Shown one piece after another: positions 16,179 to 26,038 of a DNA stretch of 64,000 nucleotides. A model generated the notes under the pieces. The model saw nothing but the letters and a program-made list of their open reading frames with translations, was not told where the DNA came from and ran no database searches. The position numbers and the translations under genes were made by a program. The stretch's first letter is position 1. Each line of letters opens with the position of its first letter. Origin of the DNA: an uncultured Helicobacteraceae bacterium (GTDB lineage Bacteria; Campylobacterota; Campylobacteria; Campylobacterales; Helicobacteraceae); assembly GCA_934668765.1 (NCBI GenBank), contig CAKUOH010000008.1, positions 1 through 64,000 of the forward strand. Reading direction: 5' to 3'.

Positions 16179-17903
16179 CTACTCTATTGATTCAAAGGAT
16201 TTTTTAAAAATCGCGCCTAGCTCATCTTTGGTAATTTTTTCATTTTCTAATAGCAATTTTTGCGCCTCCAAAAGCGCGGTTTTGGAGCTTGTAAAAAAGA
16301 TTTTTAGCTCATCTCTCACGGCATTTAGAATCTCTAAAATATCCTCTGCGCTAACTAGCATTTGCTCTCCCATTGCGTAAGATTCGCACATTTCGTGTGC
16401 TATTGTTTTGGCGATTTGTATGTCGTCTTTGCAGTTTGTATAGACTTCGCCCACATTCATTTCAAGCACTACATTGCCACTTAAAGCGACTTTGATACGA
16501 TTTAGCAAGTCTGTTTTGGAGCGTAGATTTTTGTCGGTATTTTTGATTCCGTCCCCCAAAAGTGAGACTTTGTCAAATTCCATCTCACACCAATACGCAC
16601 ACAACGCCTTTGCTGCTTGATAGAGTGATAGAATATTTTTTTCCTCCGCGCTTAAAGTGAGTTGCTTTCTAATGCCACCTTCGATTTTGCTTTGCGAAGC
16701 AAAAAAATCATCATTTGTAATAGTGGCAGAATCGCGCCTAATCGCATTCAAACTCGCTTCATTTACAAGCGAAGCAATAGCCGCACCACTAAAACCAACG
16801 CTCATTTTTGCCACCTCGCTAATATCCACGCTATGATTTTTCCCACGCAAATATAGCTCGATAATTTTTACGCGCTCTTCAAAGTCTGGCAAATCAATAT
16901 AGATTCGCCTATCAAATCGCCCTGAACGCAAAAGCGCACTATCCAAAATCTCCACGCGATTCGTAGCCCCCACGACAATCACGCCACTGCTATCCACAAA
17001 GCCGTCCATTTCGGTAAGTAGCTGATTTAGCGTAGTCTCGCGCTCATCATTCCTATGCTCCCCACGCGCTTTTCCCACAGCATCAATCTCATCGATGAAA
17101 ATAATGCTAGGACTTTGCCGTTTTGCCTGATAAAAAAGCTCTCTCACGCGCTTTGCGCCCACGCCAACATAGATTTGCGCAAAAGAACTTCCGCTTTGAT
17201 AAAAAAACGGCACTTTTGCTTCATTTGCAATCGCCTTTGCTATCATCGTTTTCCCCACGCCCGGTGGTCCTACAAGCAAGATTCCCTTTGGCAAAGCGAC
17301 ACCTTTGCTTTGATATTTCTGCGGAAATTTAAGATAATCAATAATCTCTAATAAATCATCTTTGACTTCCTTAATCCCTGCAATATCATCAAATGTAATA
17401 TTTGAGCTATTATCCGCGACAATCGCGGGATTTGCGATATGGTTTGCAAAGGGATTCGCACTTACTTCACGGCTCAAATCCTGCGTCAAATCTCTCCGAA
17501 TCTGCCGTGAATCCACGCTATCATTGATATTACCGCTTCCGCGTTTGATTGCCCTAGAAATCGCATTTATTAGCACGGCAATTCCAAGTAGCACAATTAC
17601 CAAAATGCCTATATCGCTTAAAATATTATTAAATCCGCTATTATTTTTCACGCGAACAATTAAGTTTGGATACGCGCTCAAATCCACCAGCGCACGGGCG
17701 ATTTTATGCTTTTTTGCGCCGTCATTTAGATAAATATATCGTTCATCAATAATCACGCTAAAATCCTGCGAATTGCTTGTAATGCGCGAAAATTCCTCTA
17801 TATCAATAATATTTGTATTGTCGCGCAAAATAAGCACCGCACTCAAAATCGCCACCAAAATAACGCCACTTATGATAATAATAAGACTTTTAGATTTCTG
17901 CAT
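16179..17903 (-). CDS. FtsH-like membrane AAA ATPase lacking the zinc-protease motif
   Basis: A 574-residue FtsH-family protein with two membrane segments (about 8-26 and 98-116) around a small periplasmic domain. Its AAA module is complete: Walker A GPPGVGKT (212-219), Walker B IIFIDEID (267-274) and the second region of homology ending SGRFDRR. The C-terminal domain aligns with the FtsH peptidase, but the zinc site HEAGH is replaced by QAAKA (YQAAKAL, 428-434). Proteolysis is therefore not expected. It may act as an unfoldase or scaffold. It overlaps mtaB (start at 17903, mtaB stop at 17890). Confidence 0.88.
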   Translation of the reverse strand: MQKSKSLIIIISGVILVAILSAVLILRDNTNIIDIEEFSRITSNSQDFSVIIDERYIYLNDGAKKHKIARALVDLSAYPNLIVRVKNNSGFNNILSDIGILVIVLLGIAVLINAISRAIKRGSGNINDSVDSRQIRRDLTQDLSREVSANPFANHIANPAIVADNSSNITFDDIAGIKEVKDDLLEIIDYLKFPQKYQSKGVALPKGILLVGPPGVGKTMIAKAIANEAKVPFFYQSGSSFAQIYVGVGAKRVRELFYQAKRQSPSIIFIDEIDAVGKARGEHRNDERETTLNQLLTEMDGFVDSSGVIVVGATNRVEILDSALLRSGRFDRRIYIDLPDFEERVKIIELYLRGKNHSVDISEVAKMSVGFSGAAIASLVNEASLNAIRRDSATITNDDFFASQSKIEGGIRKQLTLSAEEKNILSLYQAAKALCAYWCEMEFDKVSLLGDGIKNTDKNLRSKTDLLNRIKVALSGNVVLEMNVGEVYTNCKDDIQIAKTIAHEMCESYAMGEQMLVSAEDILEILNAVRDELKIFFTSSKTALLEAQKLLLENEKITKDELGAIFKKSFESIE

Positions 17904-19203
17904 AATTTAGCTCTTCCTTTGCTTGATAATCGTTTATTTTTGCCCACGAATATGAGAGATTCGCGCTTGATTTGATTGCGATTTTATTAAAATATTCATC
18001 AAAACCATAAAAATAATCGCCTTTTTTAGATTCGACCAAAATATTTAGCGATTCGCGCGTTTTTGCCTTTGCAAATCTAAATGCAAAGTTTTTATCTTGA
18101 ATCAAATCTACCACGCGCTTTAATCGCTCTTTTGCCACCGCTTTTGGCGTATCATTTTGCATTAAAGCGGATTTTGTCCCACTTCTAGGGGAGAAAATAA
18201 AGCAATGAATATGCGTTAAAGGCATAGATTCTAGCTTTTTTAGTGTAGATTCAAAGACTTTATCGCTTTCATTTGGGTGCGCTACAATGAAATCTGTCCC
18301 CAAAGCAAAGCCCTTATTTGCGAGTATCTCAAATAAGCGCAAATCTTTTTCAAAGCGATTGGCGCGATTCATAAGGCGTAGCATTGCGTCATCTGTGTGC
18401 TGAATGGCAATATGCAAATGTCGCTCTAAAATAGGCATTTCCAAAATCTCCAAAAACGCGCTATTTATTTGCGATGGCTCTAAACTGCCTAGTCGAATAC
18501 GCTTAACGCCCTTAATGTCGCTAATATCGCTTATAAGTTTTGGCAATGTATCACGCGAATCCTTTGGCGAATCCTTGCCATAGCTCCCCAAATTTGTCCC
18601 ACTTAACACAAACTCACTAACGCCTTGATTTGTGAGAGTGCGAATTTGCTCTAAAATCAAATCGCGATTTAAACTCCGCGCCTTGCCCCTAACCTGCGGG
18701 ATAATGCAATATGAGCATTTAAAATCACAGCCCTCTTGCACTTTGATAAAAGCGCGAGTGCGCCCTGTGAGTGTTTGTAACGCCACGCTATCCACAGCTT
18801 TTAAATCATTTTCCACAAAAAACGGATTTTGCGATTTTAGTAGCGAATGAATCTGCGCTTTTTTGCTATGCCCAAAAGCCCCAAAAATCGCGCCTTTGTC
18901 AAAAAGTGTGCGCCCCACGCTATCCAAAGCACAGCCCGTAAAAAAAATCTTTTTGTTTTGTTTGCGAATGTGCGAAATATACTCTTTTAGGGACTTATCA
19001 GCATTGTTTGTAACAGTGCAAGAATTTATCACAATAATATCCGCGTCATTTTCATTTGCGCTTATCTCAAAATCCGCCGTGCTTTGCGAAAGATTCGCGC
19101 TTTTGTTTGCGCTTTGATTCGTGCTTAAAATTTGCGAAATCATTACTTGCGTATCATAAATATTTGTCCTGCAACCAAATGTTTTAAAAAAGATTTTTTG
19201 CAT
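17890..19203 (-). CDS. mtaB: tRNA t6A37 methylthiotransferase MtaB
   Basis: A 437-residue radical-SAM methylthiotransferase that converts t6A37 to ms2t6A37 in tRNAs reading ANN codons. The N-terminal UPF0004 domain holds Cys11, Cys62 and Cys91, ligands of the auxiliary cluster. The radical-SAM motif GCDFKCSYC gives Cys159, Cys163 and Cys166. FTGCALDS and LGSLEPSQI are typical of the family. A polar insert of about 25 residues near 28-52 (SANKSANLSQ) is unusual but precedes the conserved ADIIVINSCTVT block. It is in the conserved minus-strand run with mscS and aroB. Confidence 0.9.
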   Translation of the reverse strand: MQKIFFKTFGCRTNIYDTQVMISQILSTNQSANKSANLSQSTADFEISANENDADIIVINSCTVTNNADKSLKEYISHIRKQNKKIFFTGCALDSVGRTLFDKGAIFGAFGHSKKAQIHSLLKSQNPFFVENDLKAVDSVALQTLTGRTRAFIKVQEGCDFKCSYCIIPQVRGKARSLNRDLILEQIRTLTNQGVSEFVLSGTNLGSYGKDSPKDSRDTLPKLISDISDIKGVKRIRLGSLEPSQINSAFLEILEMPILERHLHIAIQHTDDAMLRLMNRANRFEKDLRLFEILANKGFALGTDFIVAHPNESDKVFESTLKKLESMPLTHIHCFIFSPRSGTKSALMQNDTPKAVAKERLKRVVDLIQDKNFAFRFAKAKTRESLNILVESKKGDYFYGFDEYFNKIAIKSSANLSYSWAKINDYQAKEELNYAEI

Positions 19204-19212
19204 TTTCGCACC

Positions 19213-20853
19213 CTAAATGCCCGAATCGTGCGGATTTACGCCCGAATCTTGATTTGTCGAATCTTGCGGGATTTTGCCATCTGCCAAAATGCGATTCGCG
19301 CCTTTTAGTTTCATACCCAAACGCGAATCCACTTGCGAATCCACTCCCAAATCTCGCTCTTTTGGGATAATCGTAGTCGTAGGGTAAGAAATCTCAATGT
19401 CGCCTTCGTGCGTAAATGCTTCAATTATCTCGCCAGAAATTAGCGAATTTAGCATTAAAGTCGCATAAGCATTTGTCTGAAACCACACAGAAATCTTTAT
19501 GCCATTTGGCACGACAAAGCTAAATACGCGCGGTTCTACATTCATATCTCTAATCGAATATTTGACTTTTAGCAAGTTTAAATTTCGGCGCGTGGATTCG
19601 GTGTAACCACTTGCATATTTTTTAGCGATTTGGGAAGCTAAAAGCAATGCCTTTTTGTAATTGCTTTTAAAGGTTATCGTTATATCTACGCCATCCCACA
19701 CGGTTTTCATATCTTCGTGTGAGTAGTTTGCAAACATCGTAGTAAAGATGAGATTGTTTGGGATAAATATGATTCGCCCTGCACGGCGATTTTCATTGTA
19801 AGTGATATAGGTTACATCTTCATAAAGTGTGATTCGTAGCATAGAAATATCAATCACATCGCCTACATAAGTTATGCCATCTTTTACCACGCGAATCCTA
19901 TCGCCAGACTTTACCATTCCACCGCCCATAATTACCATATATCCAAAAAAACTCATAAACCAATCTTTCATCGCAATAGCAAATCCAGCGGAGACAAAAC
20001 CGATGATTGCGATGATATAAGCAACATTTTCAATATAGGCAAAAAGCAAGATTAGCACAATAACAGAGATATTAAAAACATTTATGACTTTATTTATCGT
20101 GTATGAGCCACTTGAATCTTCGTGCTGTGCGTAAAGTTTCAAGCCAAATTTGATAGCAAATGATAGCACAGAAATTAGCGCAATCGCAAGGATAATATAT
20201 AGCAGTTTTAACGCCTCTGCCTTTATAGCGTCATTTACTTTTGTAATATTGTCATTTGCATTTTTTTTAAAAATATCCATATAAAGTTCTAATATTTTTT
20301 TAGCCGAATCTAGCTCACTTTTCATTAACTGCAAATCTTTTAGCTCGTTTTGCAGCTTTGAATCGTGTGCATTTTGCGATTCCAAAATCGCAATCTTTTG
20401 ATTTAAAAGTCCTAGTAGATTTTCCAAATCATCATAATTCACTTCGATATTATGCAGTTGCGCATTTAGATTTTTGATATAAGAATACCCGCTTTGGATA
20501 AGAAATGGATTTGTGATTTTGGGCGTCTCGCTAATATCTTGCATAAGCTCTTTATAAGGCTCATTTTTGTAGTTGCGTAAAAGCTCTTCTTGGCGCGTTA
20601 ATGTATGCAGTCGTTGCTCTAACAAATCAATTTGTGATAAATCTTTGAAATCCTTTGAATCGCCTTTTTTTAGCGCGTCTAGCTTATTTTGCAGACGCGA
20701 AGTTTCACGCAAAATTTGATTGTATTCATTGTAATTTTTGTATTTTGCAATCCACGCATTGCTTTGAATCTGCGAATCTAGCGCGGTTAAATCCGCACTA
20801 AAAAGCATTAGATTCGTTAGCAAAAAAATCAAAAAAGCAAATTTTTTTTTCAT
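19213..20853 (-). CDS. MscS-family mechanosensitive channel
   Basis: A 546-residue inner-membrane protein. Residues 1-18 form a signal peptide. Residues 30-205 are a long coiled-coil-rich periplasmic region with many Leu/Gln heptads. Several membrane segments follow (about 215-310). The MscS pore helix region reads GFVSAGFAIAMKDWFMSFFG, and the beta domain contains GDRIRV, DISMLRITLY and RIIFIPNNLIF. The channel opens under membrane tension to release solutes in osmotic downshift. Its start overlaps aroB by four bases, implying one operon. The C-terminal 45 residues are polar and probably disordered. Confidence 0.88.
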   Translation of the reverse strand: MKKKFAFLIFLLTNLMLFSADLTALDSQIQSNAWIAKYKNYNEYNQILRETSRLQNKLDALKKGDSKDFKDLSQIDLLEQRLHTLTRQEELLRNYKNEPYKELMQDISETPKITNPFLIQSGYSYIKNLNAQLHNIEVNYDDLENLLGLLNQKIAILESQNAHDSKLQNELKDLQLMKSELDSAKKILELYMDIFKKNANDNITKVNDAIKAEALKLLYIILAIALISVLSFAIKFGLKLYAQHEDSSGSYTINKVINVFNISVIVLILLFAYIENVAYIIAIIGFVSAGFAIAMKDWFMSFFGYMVIMGGGMVKSGDRIRVVKDGITYVGDVIDISMLRITLYEDVTYITYNENRRAGRIIFIPNNLIFTTMFANYSHEDMKTVWDGVDITITFKSNYKKALLLASQIAKKYASGYTESTRRNLNLLKVKYSIRDMNVEPRVFSFVVPNGIKISVWFQTNAYATLMLNSLISGEIIEAFTHEGDIEISYPTTTIIPKERDLGVDSQVDSRLGMKLKGANRILADGKIPQDSTNQDSGVNPHDSGI

Positions 20854-21896
20854 AATATCTCCAAAATGGTTTCTTTTGGTGGATTTTCGATAATTTGCAT
20901 ATCCCCGATTCCACGCGGAATCACAAAGCGCAAAATATTATTTTGACTTTTTTTATCAGCGTAAAATTTCGCATAAAAATCATTTTTATCGCTCACAGCG
21001 TAGTCAATCGGCAAGTCATTTTGGGCTAATAGATTTTTTATGCGATTTGCGTCATCGCTAGTAATTGCGCCAAGTTTTAAAGCCAAAGCATTTGCTTTGA
21101 TTATGCCAAGCGCGACTGCTTCACCGTGCAAAAACTCCGTGTAATTGCCAAGTAGCTCGATGATATGCCCAAATGTATGCCCATAATTTAGCCCAGCACG
21201 AATCCCACTTTCTCTCTCATCTTGTGCTACGATTTTTGCCTTGATTGCTACGCTTTGATAAATCGCCTTTTCTAAATCTGTGCGATTTTCAAGTAGATTT
21301 ACACTCTCTAGCCACGCAAAAAAATCTTTATCAAAGCAAACGGCGATTTTGATGATTTCTGCGATTCCAGCTTTTAATTCGCGTGGCGGAAGCGAATCTA
21401 AATATTTTGCGTTTATAAAAACGGCTTTTGGTTGATAAAAAAGCCCGATTAGATTCTTGCCAAAGGCGTTATTTACGCCTGTTTTTCCGCCCACACTTGC
21501 ATCAACTTGTGCTAAAACCGTGGTAGGAATATTTATAAAATCAATCCCGCGTTCAAAAATCCCTGCTGCAAATCCCGCCATATCCGTTATCACACCACCA
21601 CCAAAGCCCACAATTAGCGATTTTCTATCCATTTTATGGATAAATGCGTTTTCTAAAATGTCATTCACGCTTTGCAGATTTTTGTATTTTTCGCCGTCCT
21701 TTATTGTGGCGACAAATACCTCATCAGCGTTTATTTTTGCTAATAAATCCGCGCCGTGCAAAGCAAAAACTTTGGGATTTGAAACAACTAGGACTTTTTT
21801 ATATCCCACAATCTCAAAATCTACCCCAAAATGCACCTTATAACCGCGCTCTTTTAAATCAATCTGCAAGTCTTTCATCGTTTTTGCACTCTCCAT
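20850..21896 (-). CDS. aroB: 3-dehydroquinate synthase
   Basis: A 348-residue NAD- and zinc-dependent enzyme that converts DAHP to 3-dehydroquinate in the shikimate pathway. GFGGGVITDMAGFAAG, PTTVLAQVDASVGGKTGVN and the zinc-binding LNYGHTFGHIIE with the later LHGEAVALG are all present. Length is normal. It is flanked by mscS and the COG3400 gene, in the order I recall for H. pylori HP0282-HP0286. Confidence 0.95.
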   Translation of the reverse strand: MESAKTMKDLQIDLKERGYKVHFGVDFEIVGYKKVLVVSNPKVFALHGADLLAKINADEVFVATIKDGEKYKNLQSVNDILENAFIHKMDRKSLIVGFGGGVITDMAGFAAGIFERGIDFINIPTTVLAQVDASVGGKTGVNNAFGKNLIGLFYQPKAVFINAKYLDSLPPRELKAGIAEIIKIAVCFDKDFFAWLESVNLLENRTDLEKAIYQSVAIKAKIVAQDERESGIRAGLNYGHTFGHIIELLGNYTEFLHGEAVALGIIKANALALKLGAITSDDANRIKNLLAQNDLPIDYAVSDKNDFYAKFYADKKSQNNILRFVIPRGIGDMQIIENPPKETILEIL

Positions 21897-21924
21897 AAAA
21901 TCTTGTATTGTATAATTTTTTTGC

Positions 21925-23346
21925 TTATATCGGCAGTAAAATCTGCGGATTTTTGTGGATAAAAAGCGATAGAAAATTAGCGTTTTTATCTAGTAACCAC
22001 CGCACTTTGCTTTGAATGAGTGAAATTTCAAGCGGAATAAATTGCAAAACTTTTTGCTGATAGAGCCAAAAAAGCGGATTTTTAGCGTGAGTGCGGTTTA
22101 TATAGACTTTTTTATTAAAGATTCGCCCTAGATTGCGATAATAAGTGCTTAAAATCTCATCATACTCACCATCCATTTCAAACTCATAAAGGCGGATTTG
22201 CAAATTTAGCTGTGAGCTAATATCTACAATCGTATAGGCGATATTTTGCGTGTGTGGGGCATTTGCCAAAGTATTTGCAATCACTAGCGAATCGCCTACT
22301 TCGCTTAAACGCGTGGTTTTGCCAACTTTTAAAATGGGGCGATTTGCCTTATATAAAATCCTGCGATTTTCGCGAGTCTTAAAAATATCGCTTGGTGCGA
22401 TGATTAAGCCCATTTTCTGCGATGAATCGCTAGCGATTTTTTGGATAGGCAATTGTTTATCATAGTCGATAATCACGCGTATATTGCCATTTGCTAGGTT
22501 TTTGATTTTATCTAGCATAGCAATGTCGCTAGGATTTAGGACGGTTATTACAAGATTGTCATTTTTGATTTTTTTATGCAACCAAAGCGCGTCTGTGATG
22601 ATATTTTCAATCTCTTTTTTATCTGCGCGAAAGTCGATATATGCGAAAATATCATTGCCAAAGGGCGCGGGGAAATTATTTTTATTGTTCGCGATTCGCT
22701 TATGAATCTTATTTAAGATTCGTGGTTCGCCCACCGCTAAAATGCTGTCATTTGGGAGAATAATAGTCGTAGAATTTACCAAAAGAAAACTATTTTGACG
22801 ATAAATCCCAGCAATGCTCCAGCCCTTTTGCAAAATAGAGCCTACGCTAATGTAGGCATAAGCACTGCCAAAAGGGATATTTATCTGCATAATCTCGCCC
22901 TTATTTAGCCCAAATCCACGTGCGACAATGGGGATATTTGGCACTTTTTCTATTAAGGATTTCGCGCCTAAAAAATCCATAGAAATGGTGCTAATATTTG
23001 AATCTTCGCGCAATTTGGGGTTTAAGCTAGATTTTTGTTTACAAGATAAAATGATAGGAATCTCTTTTGAGAGATTGCGGATAATATGGCAGATTTCGTC
23101 GCATTTAGCGGAGTTTGGCACGATGACAAAGATACTATAAAGATTGCGATCAATTAGCGGAGAGAGAAAAAATGGCGAAGTTGGTTCTAACTTTAAAAGA
23201 CTAAAATTTGGCTTAAAATCTAATCCCAAAATCGCACTATCAGTGCTTACAATCGTGTAAAAATTCGTATTGTAATATTTTTCAAGCAAAAATTCTATGA
23301 AAATTTTAGCGACTTTGCCTTCTGCGATGATTAAAACTTGCTTCAT
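21925..23346 (-). CDS. COG3400 TrkA-domain protein
   Basis: A 473-residue cytosolic protein with an N-terminal Rossmann fold (KQVLIIAEGKVAKIF) and a TrkA-C-like segment around 165-215 (GEIMQINIPFGSAYAYISVG... DSILAVGEP). A second, divergent nucleotide-binding half follows. This is the COG3400 family found in epsilonproteobacteria next to aroB. It is probably a potassium-channel or transporter regulatory subunit by homology, but no partner pore gene is adjacent. It heads the minus-strand run down to bioV. Confidence 0.8.
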   Translation of the reverse strand: MKQVLIIAEGKVAKIFIEFLLEKYYNTNFYTIVSTDSAILGLDFKPNFSLLKLEPTSPFFLSPLIDRNLYSIFVIVPNSAKCDEICHIIRNLSKEIPIILSCKQKSSLNPKLREDSNISTISMDFLGAKSLIEKVPNIPIVARGFGLNKGEIMQINIPFGSAYAYISVGSILQKGWSIAGIYRQNSFLLVNSTTIILPNDSILAVGEPRILNKIHKRIANNKNNFPAPFGNDIFAYIDFRADKKEIENIITDALWLHKKIKNDNLVITVLNPSDIAMLDKIKNLANGNIRVIIDYDKQLPIQKIASDSSQKMGLIIAPSDIFKTRENRRILYKANRPILKVGKTTRLSEVGDSLVIANTLANAPHTQNIAYTIVDISSQLNLQIRLYEFEMDGEYDEILSTYYRNLGRIFNKKVYINRTHAKNPLFWLYQQKVLQFIPLEISLIQSKVRWLLDKNANFLSLFIHKNPQILLPI

Positions 23347-23479
23347 TTTATCCCCGTAAATTTATATTTTTTAAAACACAAAAAAACGCAGAATTGTATA
23401 AAATTTAGCTTTAAAGTTTGGCTTGGATTCAAATCAAAAGTCCAAATTTGCGCAATATCAAAGCGAATCACAAAACGCA

Positions 23480-23499
23480 TTGTAAAATTTTTGTAAAAT
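23480..23499 (+). promoter_or_regulatory. Direct repeat TTGTAAAAT, possible response-regulator box
   Basis: Two copies of TTGTAAAAT at 23480-23488 and 23491-23499 have an 11-base period, one turn of the helix. This is the usual arrangement for OmpR/PhoB-class dimers. A third TGTAAAAT lies at 23555-23562. All are upstream of the response-regulator gene at 23586, so autoregulation is plausible. Confidence 0.4.
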
Positions 23500-23585
23500 C
23501 TTTGATTTTTGCGCTATTAACGATTAGATTCGCACGAATTTTAAATAATCTTTGTGTAAAATTTCTACCAAAAAACGGAGCGAAA

Positions 23586-24257
23586 ATGGCGCAAAACATT
23601 GTGTATATTTTGGAGGACGATAAAAATATCGCTGAATTAGTCGCTTACGCACTTAAAAATCAAAGCATTGATTCGTGCATTTTTGAATGTGCGTCTAGCC
23701 TTTATGAAGCCTTAAAAAGCGAGATTCCGCAGGTTTTGGTGTGCGATATTATGCTACCAAATGAAAATGGTTTTAGTGTGATTAAAAAATTGCGCGAAAA
23801 TCATAGGACAAAAAATATCGCAATCATCATTCTTAGCGCACTAAACGCAGAGTATGATAAAATAAATGGACTTGATTTAGGTGCAGATGATTATCTCACA
23901 AAGCCATTTTCTGCACTTGAACTTATCGCACGAGTAAAGGCTCTAATGCGCCGAAATTCCGCACAAAATAGCAATATTTTGCAATATAGTGGGCTTGTGG
24001 TGGCATTAGATTCGCGCCAAGTTAGCATTGATGGGGCGCACATAGATTTGACACCAAAGGAATTTGAACTTTTGGTGCTACTTTTTAGCCATCGCAATCG
24101 CGCTTTTAGCAAGGACGAATTGCTTGAAAACATTTGGGGATATAGCCACACGCGCACACTTGATATTCACATAAGCTCTTTACGCTCCAAACTAGGCAAA
24201 TATGGCAAGTGTATAAAGACGATTCGCTCAGTAGGCTATCGATTTGACGAATCATAA
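23586..24257 (+). CDS. OmpR/PhoB-family response regulator
   Basis: A 223-residue response regulator. The receiver has acidic residues at 11-12, the phosphorylated Asp54 (VCDIMLP), Ser84 and Lys106 (LTKPFS). From about 130 a winged-helix DNA-binding domain follows, with LTPKEFELL and the C-terminal HTRTLDIHISSLRSKLG...VGYRF. I chose the ATG at 23586, preceded by ACGGAGCG, over a longer upstream reading that adds no conserved sequence. It pairs with the overlapping histidine kinase. A phosphate-sensing role (PhoB/PhosR-like) is suggested by the adjacent pstB remnant but is not proven. Confidence 0.85.
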   Translation: MAQNIVYILEDDKNIAELVAYALKNQSIDSCIFECASSLYEALKSEIPQVLVCDIMLPNENGFSVIKKLRENHRTKNIAIIILSALNAEYDKINGLDLGADDYLTKPFSALELIARVKALMRRNSAQNSNILQYSGLVVALDSRQVSIDGAHIDLTPKEFELLVLLFSHRNRAFSKDELLENIWGYSHTRTLDIHISSLRSKLGKYGKCIKTIRSVGYRFDES

Positions 24258-26004
24258 ATTTTTAGGCGAATCTCCGCAAGGCAAAACTTACCGCCAAAAG
24301 AGCCTTGCAAGGCGACTTGTGCTTGGGATTTTTTTGCTAATTTTTATCGTGCAAGCAATTAGCATTGCCATTAGTGCGGTATTTTTAAACGAATCGCATA
24401 AAGATGAAGCGTTTGCAGATTTGGAACAATATGCGAATATTTTAAGCGAATCACTATGGGCAAATCTATCACTAGATTCGCTTATAAACGCGCCTATCGT
24501 GGTAGATTCTCATTATCGCATAAGCATTATTGAAATGGATGGCAAAGTGATTTTTGATAATAAAATAAACATCGCAACACTAGATAATCACCTGCACCGC
24601 GCGGAAGTGCAAAATCTACTGCAAGGCAAAAGCCAAAAAGTCGCAAGGCTTTCAGATTCAGAGCTAAAAGAAAATCTCTATTTTACGCGCTTTATTAGGT
24701 TGGATTTGGGCGCAGATTCAAAGGGCAAATCGCAAAACTGCATTTTGCGCGTTAGTAAGGACAAAGATTCGCTTTTTGCCTATCTTAAAAATTTCACTCC
24801 GCTTTTTGCCACGCTGCTAATTTTTAGCGCGATTATTAGCGTAGCACTTGGCATTTTACTCTCAAAAAAAATACTAAATCCCATCAAAAATATCGATTTA
24901 TCCCACCCGATTCGCACGAATCCTTATGCCGAACTGCATATTTTTATGCAACGAATCTCAAAGCAAAAAAAGAAAATCAAAAAGCAATTAAAGCGCATAA
25001 AGCAGGGCAAAATGAGCTTTGAGCTAATCACAAAAAATATGAACGAGGGCTTTTTGGTGGTAGATTCGCTTGGTAATATCACGCAGTGCAATGCAAAAGC
25101 ATTGCAAATCCTAAAAACCACGCAAAATAGCAATATTTTTAGTCAAAATCCCAAATTTGGCAATGCGGTGCAAAATAGCATAGATTTAGGCAATGAATCC
25201 TTTGAAATCAATCTAAATGAGTATTTTTGCACAGGTATTTGTATGCCAATTTTTGTAAAATCTATGCTAAAAGCTATCATCATTTTACTTTTTGATAAAA
25301 GCACACAGCGCGACATTTTAGCCCTGCGAAAAGAATTTAGCGCAAATGTAACCCACGAGCTAAAAACGCCTTTATCTGCGATTTTATTAAGTGCTGAAAT
25401 GCTTATGGGTGGGCTTGTGGCGGAGGACGACAAAGATGCGTTTATCGCTAAAATTTACACAGAATCTCAAAGGCTTTTAATTCTCATTGAGAAGATTTTA
25501 AAAATCTCATTTTTAGAAGAAGTGGCGGTGGAAAAAGAGCGTGTGAATCTATCAAATATCATAAGGCAGATTTTGCCTAGTGTGGAGGCTTTGGCGAAAG
25601 AAAAGGGCATAAAATGCGAGTTTATGGAATGCGAATCAGGCGCGATTCAAGGTTTTGAGATTTTAGGAATCCCCGCGTTGCTAGAAGATATGGTGTATAA
25701 TTTGTGCGAAAATGCCATAAAATATAGTGGGGAAAATGGCGCAGTGAAAATCATTTTAAAATGCGATAAAAATGCCGTGATTTTACGCGTGGTGGATAAT
25801 GGCATAGGAATCGCATTTGATGAGCAAGAGCGGATTTTTGAGCGATTTTACTGTGTAGATAAGTCGCGCTCTAAAAAGCTAGGTGGCAATGGACTTGGAC
25901 TTGCGATAGTAAAGCGAATCGCCAAAATCCACAACGCTAAAATCGCCGTGCATAGCAAATTAGGCAAAGGAAGCGAGTTTGTGGTAAGGTTTGTTAATAC
26001 CTAA
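24244..26004 (+). CDS. Membrane sensor histidine kinase (PhoR-like)
   Basis: A 586-residue two-component kinase beginning with TTG inside the end of the regulator gene (14-base overlap). It has two membrane segments (about 27-47 and 183-203) flanking a periplasmic sensor, then a short linker, a PAS-like region (MNEGFLVVDSLGNI) and the kinase core. The H box is FSANVTHELKTPLSAIL (His near 371), the N box YNLCENAIKYSG, and the G boxes VDNGIGI and GGNGLGLAIVK. The presence of PAS and H-box forms, plus neighbouring pstB sequence, favours a phosphate-type sensor. The signal is inferred. Confidence 0.82.
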   Translation: MTNHKFLGESPQGKTYRQKSLARRLVLGIFLLIFIVQAISIAISAVFLNESHKDEAFADLEQYANILSESLWANLSLDSLINAPIVVDSHYRISIIEMDGKVIFDNKINIATLDNHLHRAEVQNLLQGKSQKVARLSDSELKENLYFTRFIRLDLGADSKGKSQNCILRVSKDKDSLFAYLKNFTPLFATLLIFSAIISVALGILLSKKILNPIKNIDLSHPIRTNPYAELHIFMQRISKQKKKIKKQLKRIKQGKMSFELITKNMNEGFLVVDSLGNITQCNAKALQILKTTQNSNIFSQNPKFGNAVQNSIDLGNESFEINLNEYFCTGICMPIFVKSMLKAIIILLFDKSTQRDILALRKEFSANVTHELKTPLSAILLSAEMLMGGLVAEDDKDAFIAKIYTESQRLLILIEKILKISFLEEVAVEKERVNLSNIIRQILPSVEALAKEKGIKCEFMECESGAIQGFEILGIPALLEDMVYNLCENAIKYSGENGAVKIILKCDKNAVILRVVDNGIGIAFDEQERIFERFYCVDKSRSKKLGGNGLGLAIVKRIAKIHNAKIAVHSKLGKGSEFVVRFVNT

Positions 26005-26038
26005 ATACCGCACGAAAAATTATAGATATTCCCCAATC

